The position numbers and the translations under genes were made by a program. Below are positions 43,360 through 53,326 of a stretch of DNA of 64,000 nucleotides, piece after piece. Under the pieces are notes generated by a model. It worked only from the letters and a program-made list of their open reading frames with translations, was not told the DNA's origin and ran no database searches. Where the stretch lies: the NCBI GenBank assembly GCA_022925895.1, contig JAKSYS010000322.1:1-64000 (forward strand), in the 5' to 3' direction. The number at the start of each line of letters is the position of its first letter. Position 1 is the first letter of the stretch. The DNA is from Fragilaria crotonensis (taxonomy: Eukaryota > Bacillariophyta > Fragilariophyceae > Fragilariales > Fragilariaceae).

Positions 43360-45942
43360 CTATGTGATCACATCTTCAGTTCGTAGAGATTCGACGGTTT
43401 CCACTCGTGCGATTTCTTCAAAGCAAGCAACAACTAGACCGAGAGCAACCAGAAAAGCGAGCCAGGTTGCATAAAAGAGATCACCCACGCTCTGTCCAGG
43501 TCCTCCAATGCCTGTTATCAGTGCTACCGGAGGTCCAAACAGAAGAACCAGAAATACTGACGCTACCATTTCCACGTCTGCCATCAACCGGCCCTTGGCA
43601 TTCGGACAGGTGGTAGTGATAAGGACGCGCACCGCAGCAATCAAGCCCGATATAAGCATGCCAGCAAAGGCGACCGCCATCGAGATGACCGTTCGAGAGC
43701 AAAATGTAACTGCGCCAGATCTGATATAGTCAACAGTGCACACGTCGGAAATGTTGCGCCACACGTGGAAGCCGGCTGCAAGGATGACGAAGCAAACCTT
43801 ACATATTCCCGCCCAAATGGCAGTCACGTAGTCTTTGTCGTTAAGGCCAAGGTAATTCTTGGCGTAGGACATCATCAGCCAACCAGCGGTAAATACGGAT
43901 GCCCATGTGAAGTAATAAAGGTTCGCAATTTGAATCTCGCCAATGCCATTCACGGCCCATGATGATTCGGAATGCATTGTGATAACCAGTGTTGCAATGC
44001 ACACGCCACAAGTCAGGACTGAAAGGAGACCTCCGAGCCACATTTGAGACACTATTCGGTAGGTGCTGGTCTTCAAACAAAGCAAAAATAGGCAGGCACA
44101 TATCACAGCGACGATTGACGGAGCGGAAATGACATAACGCTGCTCAATCCTCAGCGCGTCAACCTGATACATTGCGGCATCAAATGCAGAAGCAGAACAC
44201 ACTGTCGACGCTATGCCAAGTAAAAGGTATGCTCGCCTCCTTTGTGATTGTTCGCTCGCAAAAGCTTCAGCATTCTTCAACGAGTCCGCTTCGGAGCATG
44301 CTTCGCTTCTCTTTGACGACGTGGACGGGGTTAAGGTGGGAGGGTCATAGTCACCTGGTTTAGTGCTCTGGAGTTGGGATTCGTCATCAATGTTACAGAG
44401 TTCCTCTAAACATCCGAGGCATATGCGCAGACATAGCAAAAAACTGATCCAGTTTGCGTAGTAAAGATTGCCCACAGTGGCAGCAGGTCCGTGAACAGCA
44501 GTGGCGACAACAGCGTTCAAACCCAACATGTTGGAGAGAATGACAGCCAAAATGAATTCGTACTGAAGCGGAAGAAATGTTCTTCGGAACGAACCGTGGA
44601 CGTTTGAAGGAAATCCCAATCTTGGGGCAGTCACGTCGTCCCTGCGTTCGGCCACTCGCGCGGCATCACGTCTTGCCAACATGTGAGTGACAATGGCTCC
44701 AAAAGAAAGACATGCCGCAATAATTCCAGATAAGAGTGAAAACGCTGTTCTGGCACATAAACTTGAAGGTATATCACTGCCTACAAGAACAGAGCAGACA
44801 TCTCGGTACTTGACATCAGGGTCAATGCTGGCGGCTGTAGGAATCAAGACTTCCTGCCAAATGTGCACTGAAGAAGCCATGACGAGGAGAGTCGCAAGGA
44901 AGGTGGATGTCCAAATTCCTGTCCGAGTGCGTAGACGATACAGCGATTGGTACCACATGGCCCGAGATTCTCTGTAAGTTTGCAGTTGGAAGACTGTGAG
45001 TGATGACAGCATTGCTTCGACGTCTCCAACATGAGCTGATTCCGTCATGCGCTCCATTTGTTTCCTTCCGTATTGAAGCGCAAGATCCCCAAATGCTTGA
45101 TACGCCAAAGCCATGGACAGCCCCAAGCTGATCCAGGTAGTATAGTACAGGTTTGCGTTGTCACCTACGTGACCCATGGAGTCTACTGCTGCGAGCGACT
45201 GGTATGGATTCGTCTGAACACTCCTTGGTCGCAGCATAATAGCGACAATCCCATAAACCCAAGCGGCAAGCATGGCCATCATGATAAAGGAAAGCTTGAT
45301 GAGTACAGTATAGTGTCGACTTTGACCAGAGTCGACCGAACCAAGTGTTCTCATATGACGTCGCAATAGGCAAAGGCCCAGCACGCCGCAAATTGATATG
45401 GTGCTGCCGACTGGAATGGCAACTCGTTGGAATATTTGTCGGCAGACTGCTTCTCCCTCCGATCGATCCGAATCGTTCGCATTGGACGCGTCATTGTCGG
45501 CAATGAACTGGTCGTAGACGTCGTAGGCATTGGCGGAAAGGCATTGGTGGTTGGCATCAAAGGCTGCACAGCACGCCAATAATGTCGATAACAGTAATGC
45601 TGCGAGAAGTCGTTGCATGTGGGTGAAGTCAGGTTCGATATCCTCCACCATGTAGGGTGGCATCAAGCGAAAGTTGGAAGCATGCGAGTGAATGACAGAG
45701 TGATTGGCAGAGGTCAGAAGCACTTTCTTGTCTTCGAAGAAGGACTGAGTGATCGAAAGCCAAGAAAGGGACGATTCAATGCGTCCATGTGAGGGTTGCC
45801 ATTTTTCGCATTCTGGTGCTAACGATCCGACTGCTGGGATAGCTGTTTGACGTAGTGACATCTCCAACTGGATCGCGATGAGATAAATGATGAATGAGAT
45901 TTTAGGGGAAGAAATGGTGCCTTGTACTAAATACAGTAGCAT
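43360..45942 (-). CDS. Multi-pass membrane protein built of four repeated modules
   Basis: The frame opens with ATG 45942 (860 aa). A second ATG at 45618 (MQRLLAALLLSTLLACCAAF) starts an excellent signal peptide and may be the real start, giving 752 aa. Four modules follow, each with about four membrane segments and each marked by a related motif: NLYYTTWISLGLSMAL, NLYYANWISFLLCLRI, NLYYFTWASVFTAGWL and DLFYATWLAFLVALGL. Each motif is preceded by a cysteine-bearing segment and a helix. About 16 membrane spans are expected. I do not recognise the family; the fourfold repeat of a four-helix unit recalls channels or transporters, but no ion or substrate signature is visible. It diverges from the glycosyltransferase gene. 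Confidence 0.75.
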   Translation of the reverse strand: MLLYLVQGTISSPKISFIIYLIAIQLEMSLRQTAIPAVGSLAPECEKWQPSHGRIESSLSWLSITQSFFEDKKVLLTSANHSVIHSHASNFRLMPPYMVEDIEPDFTHMQRLLAALLLSTLLACCAAFDANHQCLSANAYDVYDQFIADNDASNANDSDRSEGEAVCRQIFQRVAIPVGSTISICGVLGLCLLRRHMRTLGSVDSGQSRHYTVLIKLSFIMMAMLAAWVYGIVAIMLRPRSVQTNPYQSLAAVDSMGHVGDNANLYYTTWISLGLSMALAYQAFGDLALQYGRKQMERMTESAHVGDVEAMLSSLTVFQLQTYRESRAMWYQSLYRLRTRTGIWTSTFLATLLVMASSVHIWQEVLIPTAASIDPDVKYRDVCSVLVGSDIPSSLCARTAFSLLSGIIAACLSFGAIVTHMLARRDAARVAERRDDVTAPRLGFPSNVHGSFRRTFLPLQYEFILAVILSNMLGLNAVVATAVHGPAATVGNLYYANWISFLLCLRICLGCLEELCNIDDESQLQSTKPGDYDPPTLTPSTSSKRSEACSEADSLKNAEAFASEQSQRRRAYLLLGIASTVCSASAFDAAMYQVDALRIEQRYVISAPSIVAVICACLFLLCLKTSTYRIVSQMWLGGLLSVLTCGVCIATLVITMHSESSWAVNGIGEIQIANLYYFTWASVFTAGWLMMSYAKNYLGLNDKDYVTAIWAGICKVCFVILAAGFHVWRNISDVCTVDYIRSGAVTFCSRTVISMAVAFAGMLISGLIAAVRVLITTTCPNAKGRLMADVEMVASVFLVLLFGPPVALITGIGGPGQSVGDLFYATWLAFLVALGLVVACFEEIARVETVESLRTEDVIT

Positions 45943-46562
45943 CGTACTACGCTACATTAGTAGGTATTCCTGTATTGCATCCAGTACCCCACGCAAGTTC
46001 CAGTACCAGGAATAACGGCAGTGCACGTCTCTAGAGTTTATTACCGCGAGTTTCACGTTTCACCCACCAGCAATGAATACCACAAGTCTCAGAATATACA
46101 GTATGACCTTGTACATGTACAGAAGGTCCAGGTACAAGGTACTTGTACCTTGTACTCCAGTACACCCGTTGTCGATTTCTCATCGTTGGAACCCTCCTCA
46201 CGCGTTTCAACTTTTTAAACGTGTACTCCGTGACCTCTACCGCTACCTATCATTAGTACCAGAGAGTATGCACAGTCATCCTCCGACCACCGGATCAAGA
46301 CGTACTCCCGATAACCGAATCTTGTTTTGAAGCCGAATGCCTATGTCATAAGAACATAAGAACAACTGTCATCATTCGTGTGCGCGCAAGGTTGTTCTCG
46401 ACTCGTTCTCGCCTCTTCAACTACCATTTCACCACCCGTCATCTAGCGATTATCCAATTTAAGTGCAAGAGGACGTCTCTCTCGTTGGATAGATTATTCA
46501 ATTTGTGATCGGAAGTCTACTGTTGTTCCTACCAGCCACTCCAAACAGCAAATAGCAGACCT
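45943..46562. other. Shared upstream region of divergent genes
   Basis: Contains GTAC-rich sequence at about 46090-46170 (for example CAGGTACAAGGTACTTGTAC). No gene supported. Confidence 0.45.
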
Positions 46563-49230
46563 ATGAATTCGAACATGTTATCAGACTCCCGCGTTAGATT
46601 TCATCCGTCTGTCCTGGACCCAGAGCTCCCTCCCCTTGAGTTTTCTCTTCCTTCTCTCAATGTATGCATTCTCGTGTGTGGCACCTACGGCGATGTGCTT
46701 CCATTTTGCTCGCTCGCGAAGGAGCTTCAAGCACTGGGACATCGCGTCAGAGTGGCCTCTCATGACATTCACCGCGATGTCGTCATGTCCAAGAAAATAG
46801 AGTTCTTCCCACTTGCTGGCGATCCAAGACAGCTTAGCCAATGGATGTAAGTTGAAAAATTAGGGATCGCATACTATACCAGCGGCGTGATTTCCTCATA
46901 CAGAAACATTGTCCGGGTCATTCAGGGTTCAAACCGGCGGGTCGGTATGGGGAGAAGCAAGACATCCCACCACGCTTCCAAAGAAAACTGCAATGGTGAA
47001 TCGCATTATCAGGTCATGCTGGCCAGCTGTGTCGCAGCCAGACCCCGACGATCCTGAAGGTCGTCCGTTTGTTGCAAACTGTGTGATCAGTAATCCTCCA
47101 ACAATTGGTCACATTCATGTCTGCGAAGCTCTTGGCATTCCACTTCACATAATGTTTCCTCAACCATGGTACTACGGTAAGTATAGGGCCTTTTCTTTGT
47201 TAATGGTTGCTTCTGCGGTTGGCCACTTTTCCTACTTTGTCGCACGAAAGCTCATGACTTCTTAGGTACAAGAAGCTTCCCTCATCCAATGTCTGGAATG
47301 TCCTACAATAAAGAACGAGGCGCGAATTACCATTCATACAGTACTTTTGAGGCCCTCACCTATGCATCCTTTGAATTGGAAATCAATCGTTGGCGGCGGC
47401 GAACACTTCGGTTGCCAGTGATACCATTTGGAAGTGGAACTGCGCAAGCGATCACCACTTCTAAGATACCTTTCTCGGCCATGTGGTCATCCAGCTTTGT
47501 TCCGAAACCCGATGACTGGCCGGACCAATGTCGGGTCGTTGGAACTTTCAGCGGGGACCAAACACAGACATGTACCGTGGACGAAGTCAAATTCGCAGAT
47601 GTCATCAAGTGGCTACATGCCGGCGACATGCCTGTCTTTATTGGCTTTGGCAGTATGATGATCAGAGACCCGTTTTCACTCGAAAAAATAATCATGCAAG
47701 CTGCTAGAGCGACTGGCTGTCGCGTCATTGTTCAATCGAATTGGAGCAAGCTCGATGTTTCTGCGGAACCTCTGTGCCAGAACGTAGGTTCTTGCCCTCA
47801 CGACTGGTTACTACCTCAGTGTTGTGCAGTTGTCCATCATGGTGAGCCCAAACGGGAATGTGCGACGAGTGAAATGCAATTCAAACCATTTTTCAGACCT
47901 AACCGATGCTTTTGTAGGCGGAGCTGGAACGACTGCGGCAGGTCTTCGATATGGCCTTCCGACCTTTGTCTGTCCCTTCTTTGGAGACCAATTCATGTGG
48001 GGGGCAATGGTCCACCGGGCAGGTGTTGGGCCAGAACCGTGTCGAGTTGACAAGCTAACGGTCGAAATATTGGCAAAGAAATTCGAGGAATTAAAGGACG
48101 TAAAAGTACGCGAGCGAGCCGTTGAATTGTCAACGTCGATGAAACACGAGAATGGCGTTCTCGGTGGCCTGCAGCATTTTCTAGATTGTCTTCCTCGAGA
48201 TAATATGCTATGCGACGTAAGCCTACTTCTTGGCGAGACGAGCCTGGCCCGCTATCGAATCTTGAATTCTGACGTGAAGATTAGCTTGGAGGTTGCGACT
48301 ACATTGCGAGACCAACCCCTCCGGAAACCCAGATCTGGAACTGACTTTCTTGTTAACATACTGATCTCCGTGAACGTCGTTCTCAATTGGCTAAACCCTT
48401 CTCGCTCGACGAGGCAAACGAAGCACGCAGTACTCACATATGCCTTGGGCCGGGTCCGTTCCTTCAGCCAAGGTGTCGCGGCAGGTTGGTTTGGGCTTCT
48501 GAGAGAGTTGTTTCGAGGCTTGTTCGACACTTATCTGACTCCTGACAAATTTGCGAGGACCCACGGCGCCTTGGGCTGTCTTTTCGGTCTGCTCATTGCT
48601 CCTATGTGTATTGTGTATGATGTGTTTCGTGGTTGTGTTATATTTATGGATCGCGTTATGGTTGGGATTAGCAATGGTTGTTTCAAGGCAGACAAGTTGT
48701 TTTTGATCGACCCAATGGTCAGGGCGACTGTGTACCAGACGGAACATGATTTGAACGAACTTCTAAATTACGATACCCCAAGTGAATCTCGTCGCAATCA
48801 ACTTAAATACGCGGTTCGTATTGCCAACAACGCGAGTCAGTTGTTCAAGCTTTGTAATCCTAAGTTCCCTGAAGGGCACTGGCACTGGTTGGAAGTCGAA
48901 TTGAAGCTATTGACTGTGACTGTCATTCACCAGGGAAAAGACCGCCTTTCGTTGATGGATGAGGAACTTGAAGTGCTGGTGGATTGCTTGCGCCAATGCA
49001 CCCTCAGGAGAGTCAGTTTTAGTCGCTTCTGTCTCTTTCTTGGCGAGGCTGTCAAGGATCGATTAGGAAAGTTGCATCGACGCCATCACAAAATTCGTCC
49101 GGATTTTAATCCGGCGGCAAGCCGTGTTATTGTTCCTGTGGGTGATATGGACGATGACGAGGACTCGTTGCTGAAACCACTAACGGGCAAAAAGATGCCT
49201 TACATGAGAGTGCGCGCAAATACAACGTAG
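46563..49230 (+). CDS. Sterol-type UDP-glycosyltransferase (GT28/GT1 family), four exons
   Basis: Introns 46847-46925, 47177-47265 and 47842-47917 all have GT-AG ends and keep frame; 807 aa. The N-terminal lobe opens [20 protein letters not shown], the glycine-rich start of family 28 acceptors, then [20 protein letters not shown] and [12 protein letters not shown], typical of sterol 3-beta-glucosyltransferases. The donor-binding lobe has FIGFGSM, WLLPQC, and, across the third intron, [20 protein letters not shown] followed by [10 protein letters not shown], the nucleotide-sugar signature. The enzyme probably adds a sugar to a sterol or other lipid at a membrane. It lacks the PH/GRAM domains of fungal Atg26. 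About 400 C-terminal residues (from about 410) are unlike the family; they contain one hydrophobic stretch near [20 protein letters not shown]. Confidence 0.88.
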
Positions 49231-50244
49231 ATATCTGTCAGATTCCACTTGTTTCCCTTCAGTTTCTCTGATCTCCAAAATCTGTCTTCGTGCTGTTGCT
49301 TTCTGAACTGTGGGCATCGTCGTTTAATGATAGGAGATATGTAATTCTTAATGTTGTTGTAATTTAGGAAACGGTGCTGGGTGGGTTACAGTGCATTGTA
49401 GCATTTTGGAATGCTCCTAGAGTTCTGTGCTGACGACAATCAAGAAATTGCATGGGCTTAGAATTAGACAGGTAACACTGCGGCTACAGATATCGAGAAC
49501 CTAAAGAAAACGAAGTATGTGTCTTTGTGTCCATAAGCGGCACCGCTCTAGACTACGGTCGCTCTACAAGCTCGCTCTCAAGCTAACGATCTAGCGATCA
49601 AGGCTTAGAATTAGACAGGTAACACTGCGGCTACAGATATCGAGAACCTAAAGAAAACGAAGTATGTGTCTTTGTGTCCATAAGCGGCACCGCTCTAGAG
49701 TACGGTCGCTCTACAAGCTCGCTCTCAAACTAACGATCTAACGATCAATAGGATTTACTAGAAGAAAGAGAGTTCTAGTACATTCTTCATCGTGCCTCAT
49801 TTTTGAATTGTGTTGGGTGTGCATGCAATTGTAATTCTAACTCGGTGGGGGAATGCATTCAGGATTCAGAATACCCAGATCATACCTGGTGCCTGGTGCC
49901 TGGAGCTATAGATCATCGATCGTTCTCGGAGTATTGCGTATAGCACATCGTAGATTGTACAGTGCGCCAGTAATTTTAAATCCTGATAGCAATCCCTGCA
50001 TTCTTTCAGTACGACAGTATGCGATCGGCCAGTACGGATAGTATTCTCAATCCCGTAGCAAAGAGCCCAGACTTTGTTCTCTTGTACTCCTGTCAGTGCG
50101 CGTCGATGTCTCATGCAGCTGGCAGATTGGAGGTATCCAAAAAGGTCGAAGTTAATCGGCATGGCAATACTGGCCTCCAAGATCGACGACGCAGCAGCAG
50201 TTGTGTCCCTGTGAACAATCCAAAAGCATTTCAATTCTCTCGAC
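49231..50244. other. Spacer with a duplicated 147-bp unit
   Basis: No gene supported. The minus frame 49866-50255 (129 codons) has no ATG-supported domain and is not called. Confidence 0.45.
49455..49748. repeat. Tandem duplication of a 147-bp unit
   Basis: The unit starts GGCTTAGAATTAGACAGG at 49455 and again at 49602. The copies differ by about three substitutions (for example CTAGACTACGG against CTAGAGTACGG). Each contains GGTCGCTCTACAAGCTCGCT, which can fold back weakly. Confidence 0.85.
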
Positions 50245-51168
50245 ATGAATCGCAAGGAATCCAGAGAAGTCCTTCAGCGTTTCTTCAGTTGGCTGGAGCG
50301 TCGATACGGAGGAAACTTGCCGATCGATACCGGATCAACGGCTGAGGTGTTGGTTTCGAAGAGACTGTGCCACCATGATTTGGAGCGTCTCGTCACCCAC
50401 AACGCCCTCGCGTTGCATATTCCCCAATTTTATGATGAGTCGACGGCGGCAGACCTTGGAAGAGAAATCGCCAAGCTAGCGGAAGGGGGTCACGCGCGAA
50501 ATTGGAAAATAAGTACAAGCAAGGGATTGGAGTCAAGTGATGTGTCCACCATGGGAGCTCATGCTCCGTACAACGTTGCATGCGCCACTGGTGCTGTGAA
50601 TGAATACTTTGCCGGTGTCTTGCAAGAATTTCAGGACCGCCGAATGCCCTCGCAGCCACTTTGGCCACTTGACAAGTTGCGGTTGGAACTCGATGAGGCC
50701 TGGAAGAAGGGTGCTGGACTAGCCCGCGACGGCCCGACAGGGAATCCAATGGGCGGAGGCTTGGCTCGCATCATGATGGGTCCGACAAGATGGAAAAAGG
50801 GATACATTCATGTGGATGATATGGGCCCACTGAAGCTTACAGAAGGACTCTTCAGTGCGAACATTTACCTGCAAATGCCGCAACCGCAAGCCATGGAGAT
50901 ATGGCCACTGGGGGTTCGATCACGATGGGATTGGTATAGAAACGCTGTTCTTTTGTCTGGAATGGCCTCTCAGGATGCCGAAGCACAGGTTCGACTGCGA
51001 CATGCTTTAGGTTCACCTCGACGAATCGATGTGGAGCCCGGTGATCTAGTCTTACTATGCGTTCAAAGGCCTCACGCTGCTATTGGATTCTCTGAAGGCA
51101 CGCGAGTGTCACTACAATGTTTTATACAATTCAATGGACTAGATAAGCGACTGCTCATTGATTCGTAA
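50245..51168 (+). CDS. 2OG-Fe(II) dioxygenase-like protein
   Basis: A 307-aa single-exon protein. The double-stranded beta-helix core shows the expected ligands in order: H-x-D in [10 protein letters not shown], a [12 protein letters not shown] strand, [17 protein letters not shown] carrying the distal histidine, and an Arg in [12 protein letters not shown] that would bind 2-oxoglutarate. These enzymes hydroxylate or otherwise oxidise proteins or small molecules; the substrate cannot be read from the sequence. There is no signal peptide. Start ATG at 50245. Confidence 0.75.
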   Translation: MNRKESREVLQRFFSWLERRYGGNLPIDTGSTAEVLVSKRLCHHDLERLVTHNALALHIPQFYDESTAADLGREIAKLAEGGHARNWKISTSKGLESSDVSTMGAHAPYNVACATGAVNEYFAGVLQEFQDRRMPSQPLWPLDKLRLELDEAWKKGAGLARDGPTGNPMGGGLARIMMGPTRWKKGYIHVDDMGPLKLTEGLFSANIYLQMPQPQAMEIWPLGVRSRWDWYRNAVLLSGMASQDAEAQVRLRHALGSPRRIDVEPGDLVLLCVQRPHAAIGFSEGTRVSLQCFIQFNGLDKRLLIDS

Positions 51169-51309
51169 TGCCAGCACAATCTCAAATGCCGTCAATTTGC
51201 CATGTAGTTATGCTGTACTGCCTCAATCTGTAGACGACGAACGTAAAAGGATCTTGAGATTTGCTTTCACCAGATAGCGTTCTCCTCCATACTCCAAAAT
51301 AGACTTGCT

Positions 51310-51660
51310 CTACGCACCTGTTCCGGAAGGAGACCAGTCTCTCGCTTTGGCCAAATTATAAGCTGTGGCAGCGACAGCTACGGCTGCCACCAAACCAGAA
51401 GGCATAAACTTTCCGGTTGTAAAATATCGTTGGCCCATTCCAAATGCCATGAAACCAGCCGTTCCCGTCGCCAAGACATGTCCCTCGTACTCGCGATCGT
51501 TCGCAATCAAGTAGCCGCTACCCAAGAACAACGATCCAAAGGTCAGACCAGCAACCAAACTAATTTTGGACGATTTGCGCATAAAGCCAACGGCACCCCC
51601 CAATATAGCGAGACCCCCCAAAGTGAAGTTGAGATGCGCAGAGCCAGGGATTTTCGACAT
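51310..51660 (-). CDS. TMEM14/FAX-family small membrane protein
   Basis: A 116-aa protein with four hydrophobic segments separated by short loops: NFTLGGLAILGGAVGFM, ISLVAGLTFGSLFLGSGYLI, LATGTAGFMAFGMGQRY and GLVAAVAVAATAYNLA. The RKSSKISLVAG loop and GRYF-like MGQRYFTTGKFMPSG motif are typical of TMEM14 (UPF0136). Plant FAX relatives export fatty acids from plastids and animal TMEM14 proteins act in mitochondria. No plastid presequence is evident, so mitochondrial or ER location is more likely; the cargo is inferred only. Confidence 0.88.
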   Translation of the reverse strand: MSKIPGSAHLNFTLGGLAILGGAVGFMRKSSKISLVAGLTFGSLFLGSGYLIANDREYEGHVLATGTAGFMAFGMGQRYFTTGKFMPSGLVAAVAVAATAYNLAKARDWSPSGTGA

Positions 51661-53326
51661 GATGAGTACAACAAGCTGTCAGCGAAATAAAAATGGGAAC
51701 ACTTGTGCTCGGAGTAGGTGGTAATTGCATTAATAGTGCCGTACTGATAGCGTTCTTCAGAACCGGCGCTCCGTTTCCTGTTACGTTGCGTTGAAAGATA
51801 TCCAGCAGAAATCTTTCGATTGCAAACGTTTGATGTGTCAGTGAAGAAGCGAAGATGTGGTACTTGGAGTACAGTACTGGTACGAACCTCTGGTCCTCTG
51901 TGTCCCTGGCACAGTACCGCTTAGTACGTACATACTGTACTACCTATCAAGTTGCAGTAGTTGTAGTTGTTGCAGTACAGTTCCAGTACCAAGTATGCAC
52001 TACTAGTCTACTCGTAGCGCTTGAACTCATGTTTTTAGTACCAAGGACAGTACTACGAGTATACAGCAGTATGATGAACGATACATTGTACATGATGGGA
52101 GTACTGGTAGCGGATATTGATAGAACTTGTTGCTACTGGCGTACCAGGTATAGTACAAGCATAAACATAGTACCTGGACTAGTAAAATTATTCGTTGTGT
52201 CGGCACACTTCATACACAACTTCTAACGGCACCAAATTGTAGATCTCATAAAAGGCTTTCTTTTCAGCTACTCAAAGCCGTGATACAATATGTATTGATG
52301 GAGTTATGAGTGGTCTAATTTTATTTTTCGAGATTTTTTTAAACATAGTACCTGGACTTTCAGTCACTAGTGTGGCAAATTGAGTCCCTTTTGACAATGT
52401 CAAGTTGGAACAAGTTTTTTTTCACGTTACAAGTATATCACAAGGGCCTATTCTACAGTTCTGCCATCTTGAAATTTATGTATTCAGCAATAAATACACT
52501 CGGATTGGCATTGAGATGGACAGCAGTAAAATTTCGAAGTTCGTAATGAAACTCTTGCTTTGTATGCGATTAAATTAGTAGCATGCAATTTTTTGTATGA
52601 AACATATGGAAAGTGCCGTAGGATTAAAAAATTGCGACGTTGACGCACTTCAATGTTCAAAATTGACTTTGACCATGTTGATTTTGCAGTGGCCGTCAGA
52701 AATGCAAAAGTAAGTTATGTGACTGCAAATTTGACCGGACATTAGAATACCGGCATACTAACAAGTAATAACAGTGTCAAAGAAGCACTACTGTCGTTCT
52801 TTGCATCTGTTGACATGATACAAAAATGTGCAATTAAATTACGAAGCAAAACTTTACATTCGCCAAAAAAATCCAAAATTTTAACTCGCCGCATCTTTTG
52901 AACTGTCCCACCTCACCACAAACAAGCTACAGTAACCCCATATGTTTGAGGGCATAGGACAATTCTCTAGTTACTGAAATGCACAATCTTCGTGCATGAA
53001 TGTGGTGAAATGAGTGGTTTTAAAATCCGTCCAGCTACTCTCGTAATTTTGGTCGTCCAGATACTATGTTTATGCTTGTACTGTACCAGGAATGCTGTCT
53101 GCATCCCCGAATCTATGCATACCTAGATCTGCCGGTACACTTTCACACCTGCTCACAACTCACAACAGATCGCGGAGTGCGCTGTGCGCTGTCCGGATGG
53201 ACAATAATTCGAGAAGTCGTTCCGTTCCGATGCATGATTATATTCATAGTCTCGATCTTTCGTCAACCCCTCAGGTCAGAGTACAAGTACCAGAAAACCA
53301 TTGCACTGACTGGTAGGTGTGACAAC
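51661..53326. other. AT-rich spacer
   Basis: After the GTAC island, 52200-53060 is AT-rich with no open frames of note. A 5' extension of the next gene's frame reaches back to 53066 but lacks gene-like features. Confidence 0.5.
51860..52180. repeat. GTAC-rich intergenic island (densest in the window)
   Basis: By eye about seventeen GTAC tetramers in 320 bp against about one expected. Contexts include GAGTACAGTACTGGTAC, TAGTACGTACATACTGTAC and CAGTACCAAG. Confidence 0.8.

Noticed and set aside
53066-53326. N-terminal extension of the PhyH-like protein
   Set aside because: The ATG pair at 53327 starts a good signal-type segment; the upstream part crosses GTAC-type spacer sequence and looks untranslated.
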